This document shows positions 16,216 to 18,300 of a stretch of 18,300 bases of DNA, in pieces (the first letter of the stretch is position 1; the number at the start of each line of letters is the position of its first letter). The stretch is from Amoeboradix gromovi. Taxonomy: Eukaryota; Sanchytriomycota; Sanchytriomycetes; Sanchytriales; Sanchytriaceae. The position numbers were made by a program, and so were the translations under genes. The stretch is taken from positions 1 through 18,300 of the forward strand of contig JADGIF010000129.1 in the NCBI GenBank assembly GCA_018985225.1, read 5' to 3'. The notes beneath the pieces were generated by a model. That model did not search any database, was not told the origin of the DNA, and worked only from the letters and a program-made list of their open reading frames with translations.

Positions 16216-17266
16216 CACTATTTCTCTATCTTATTTAAACTCTCGATATCGCACGACTAGCCCATTTCATACTCGGCAATGTTAGAAAAGTTGAGATAAA
16301 ACGTAGTCTCGCTTTCTCAAGTGTTTATTAGTTTTAAGGCGATAAGGACTTTTAACTGAGAGCGGAAAATTATTTTTCATAGATGCTCAAATTTCATTAC
16401 GTGTAGGCGAAATAGTTTACTGCTAATCTCGTTCACATCATAATACAAGAACCAAAAGTATCATTAGCACTAGCAAATTCAAGTTAGCTGGATTTCATAC
16501 CATGACGTTATGTTGTGAGAAAGGCGTTTTCTCAGATATAAAATAAGGTGATAGCAAAATAACGTAAAATAAATTAATATACTACTGTAATTAGAGCTTT
16601 AAGTATGACTAAAAGGGCTATCGCAAGTTCATACAAAGAAAGTGTTGCATACACTTGGAAGCTCGATTGTTTTCTTGAATAAATCAATCATCGAGAATTT
16701 GTAAGCATTTTATGTAATTTCATGACTTTTCCAAATAACTTAAATGGTAGATGTTCTTCCTTTTAGTAAATGGTAAATGGAATTAATGGATGTAATCCTG
16801 GATATGGGACACACACTACAATAAGCAGATAGAATTCAAATTTCCAAATTTTTGGTTTTTCTAAATCAGAATTTTGCAGAGAGTTCAAAAATAATAGTCA
16901 CTAAGCTGTAGCATCATTATTCATTAAGATATAGCGCGTTAAAGGTTTTTAATGAAATTCGCTACAATAACTAGATAAATTTCAACGTATATACTAATTT
17001 GTTAAGATTCTGTATTTCTTTGTTTTTTTCTTATTCTTTTGTATTTTCAAATGAAAGATATATTTTTTTAAATAATTGTTGTTTTAACTCTTCTCAGATA
17101 TACTAGTTGTATACATAATAAATAGTATAATATAATTAAATCTCAACCACAAAATTACTGAATTCTGTGTTTGAAATTTATGGAAAAAAAGAGTACTGCA
17201 AAATACCCAACATGATTGCTATTACTATGTCAGTAGTAATTGTTATACTTTATAAGATAAAAACTT
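16216..17266. repeat. One-kilobase spacer without a gene, with family A fragments
   Basis: No convincing coding frame is present on either strand. Family A pieces in the orientation of copy 1 are an end piece, ggacttttaactgagagc, at about 16347-16364, and a longer piece at about 16660-16790 (ttgttttcttgaataaatca, gagaatttgtaagc, agatgttcttccttttag). Their order is the reverse of that within copy 1, so they come from two partial copies. A weak form of the ctgagttgagaaaaacgt motif is at about 16290-16307, and a small hairpin (gagaaa and tttctc) at 16517-16533. The last 300 bp is very AT-rich. Confidence 0.5.
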
Positions 17267-17464
17267 TTATTGAAATTTAATGGTTTTTACATAATCCCAA
17301 TTAAAACGAATACCAGATTTATAATGATCTTTAAAAATCAAGGTGATACCCATCCCTACAACAACTGCACCCAATGCAACTGGTGTAAAAGAGAATACCT
17401 GGGCAGCGCCTAAAACACCAACCGGTGGACCAAAACTTGTATAAAACTTCACTTGGTCTTCCAC
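17267..17464 (-). other. Open frame for a small membrane protein, start unknown; probably the tail of the broken gene upstream
   Basis: The frame has 65 codons but begins at GTG, with no in-frame ATG, so it is not complete by itself. It encodes KFYTSFGPPVGVLG, then a Gly/Val-rich hydrophobic segment (residues about 22-44) and a basic, aromatic tail ending FNWDYVKTIKFQ. Removing a 20-nt GT-AG segment just upstream (17467-17486) places it in the same phase as the end of the 17509-17608 open stretch, separated only by a TAA. It could therefore be the C-terminal membrane anchor of that gene. Alternatively an 85-nt intron would join it to the RGS-distal exon in frame. I do not recognise the family. 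Confidence 0.4.
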
Positions 17465-17466
17465 TG

Positions 17467-17486
17467 CTAGATTAATTATAAATTAC
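17467..17486 (-). other. Candidate 20-nt intron
   Basis: The minus-strand sequence GTAATTTATAATTAATCTAG starts with GT, ends with AG, and is nearly the same length as the PDHA1 intron. Its removal keeps the downstream frame open upstream to the TAA at 17509-17511. Without protein homology across the junction this stays tentative. Confidence 0.35.
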
Positions 17487-17508
17487 CTTGGAAAACAATT
17501 TGGAATAA

Positions 17509-17855
17509 TTATATCTCTATGCTTTCATTTTGTTCTAATTGATAACCTGACTCTAAAACAATTTGCGCAAGTAAAGTCACGCAAAAATGTTTACAATTAG
17601 AGTAATACCCGTAGTTGTTTGAGTAAAATGTTCCAAAATTCGATGAATTGATGTTTCCTGAATATCGGTAGGTGTCAAATCGCTTAATAATGTACCATCG
17701 ATTGGTTCTTCTGGAATTTCTGATAAAATATCATTATTTGTTCTACTACTGTAATCAAATTGGTAATATTTTCCATCAATTTCTAAAACTAAGGCAGTAT
17801 GATACGCTTCATATAAATCAGAAACGACTATCCAAATATTTTCAACTCTAACCAT
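17509..17855 (-). pseudogene. Possible circularly permuted papain-like hydrolase gene (PPPDE/LRAT type), frame broken
   Basis: From an ATG at 17855 the frame reads VSDLYEAYHTALVLEIDGKY and YQFDYSSR, like the His-containing strand pair of PPPDE, LRAT and related permuted papain-like enzymes. It stops at 17577 after a T5 run (17585-17589). The next phase is open at once, reading VTLLAQIVLESGYQLEQ to a stop at 17509. In these families the catalytic Cys follows the His by 60-100 residues in an N-x-x-C helix; a one-base indel in the T5 run would create a Cys (NIF-C-VTLL) at that place. A 56-nt GT-AG intron (17553-17608) is a competing explanation that keeps the frame but loses the Cys. Third positions are more A/T-rich than in neighbouring genes. 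Family assignment is an inference from two short motifs. Confidence 0.4.
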
Positions 17856-17906
17856 AAATACATACCTTTTTAATGTTTTTATATAATTTCTATATTACTT
17901 TGCCAA

Positions 17907-18030
17907 ATGGGACACCAAATATAAAAACTAGACTAACTCGTTTTTAAAGAAGGTGCACCATACGGAGGAAATGCTATCATTAATAAAAGATCTTCTATTA
18001 TACCAATTTTGTTTCATTACTCTTATCTAT
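17907..18030 (+). repeat. Family B (MITE-like) left end, second copy
   Basis: The 28-bp terminal repeat at 17907-17934 and the following sequence to about 18030 match 10461-10583 in the same orientation, including aggaggaaat-ctat-attaataaaa (here with small differences) and ccaatttt-tttcatta. After that similarity is lost. No matching right end occurs before the window ends, so the copy is either truncated or extends beyond 18300. Confidence 0.7.
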
Positions 18031-18300
18031 TTCATTCTCACAGACACTACATTTCTTTGATAATCTATGGACAGTCTCCCTGGCTCTTGTCTTGCTGAAC
18101 TACCCTATTATGAATCAGTATTATGAATCAGTATTATGAATCAGTACTATGAATTAGTATTATGAATCAGTATTATGAATTAGTACTATGAATCAGTATT
18201 ATGAATCAGTATTATGAATCAGAGGTTTATTTGAAATAAAGATTGGATGAAAGAGTAAGAGAATAGCTGTACAGAATATTTATTTTTGAAATTTCGATAC
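18031..18300. other. Window end: spacer around a minisatellite, no gene seen
   Basis: Apart from the 13-bp tandem array at 18106-18222 this stretch is AT-rich and has no frame I would call coding. Confidence 0.5.
18106..18222. repeat. Minisatellite: nine tandem copies of a 13-bp unit
   Basis: The unit is tattatgaatcag. Nine units without indels run from 18106 to 18222. Units 4 and 7 read tactatg, and units 4 and 6 end in attag instead of atcag; the others are identical. Since 13 is not a multiple of three it is not a coding repeat. It lies 75 bp after the recognisable part of the family B copy and may be inside that element. Confidence 0.97.

Noticed and set aside
17848-17865. 18-nt segment GTATGTATTTATGGTTAG at the start of the 17855 gene as an ultra-short intron
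   Set aside because: Its donor is a good consensus, but removing it leaves no upstream in-frame ATG before a stop; the ATG it contains is a simpler start.
1-18300. tRNA, rRNA, CRISPR, riboswitch or prophage elements
   Set aside because: Scanned by eye on both strands; no cloverleaf, no spaced direct-repeat array with unique spacers, and no phage-type gene was found. A covariance-model search would be decisive.

Overview
The window is nuclear DNA from a small-genome, AT-rich eukaryote with a working mitochondrion. The evidence is the mix of genes (a mitochondrial pyruvate dehydrogenase E1-alpha with a presequence, a mitochondrial L10-type ribosomal protein, VPS33, the KEOPS subunit KAE1/OSGEP, an Integrator-type nuclease INTS11, an MFSD5-type transporter and a 7TM-RGS receptor fragment), the GT-AG intron that splits a conserved motif in the dehydrogenase gene, and AATAAA signals at convergent gene ends. 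The cystathionine lyase has a motif I associate with fungal beta-lyases, and 7TM-RGS proteins are common in early-branching fungi and amoebae. An early-diverging fungus or related opisthokont is my best guess, but the lineage is inference.

Layout. Positions 1-840 hold the end of a MITE-like repeat and the C-terminal part of a 7TM-RGS protein whose reading frame breaks near its end. Positions 828-4844 are densely packed: PDHA1 (minus, one 19-nt intron), VPS33 (plus, start codon overlapping that of PDHA1) and KAE1 (minus, 3' end facing VPS33). Positions 4845-5785 are mostly one copy of a dispersed repeat (family A). Then come uL10m (minus), a cystathionine beta-lyase (plus) and a long disordered protein of unknown function (plus). 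An inverted copy of family A follows at about 9530-10105, so this block sits between inverted repeats. A small, probably intron-containing gene and a complete 0.45-kb MITE-like element with terminal inverted repeats (family B) precede INTS11 (plus).

After 13 kb the gene density falls: family A fragments, an ankyrin-repeat protein (minus), an MFSD5-like transporter (plus), about 1 kb with no recognisable gene, a probably broken small gene on the minus strand that resembles a circularly permuted papain-like hydrolase, another family B end, and a nine-copy 13-bp minisatellite.

The genes are housekeeping functions that do not form one pathway (mitochondrial carbon entry and translation, endolysosomal fusion, tRNA t6A modification, sulfur amino acid metabolism, RNA 3'-end processing, transport). 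I see no operon, phage, CRISPR, rRNA or tRNA gene. The most unusual signals are the 19-nt intron, the overlapping divergent start codons, the two dispersed repeat families and the broken gene at 17.3-17.9 kb.
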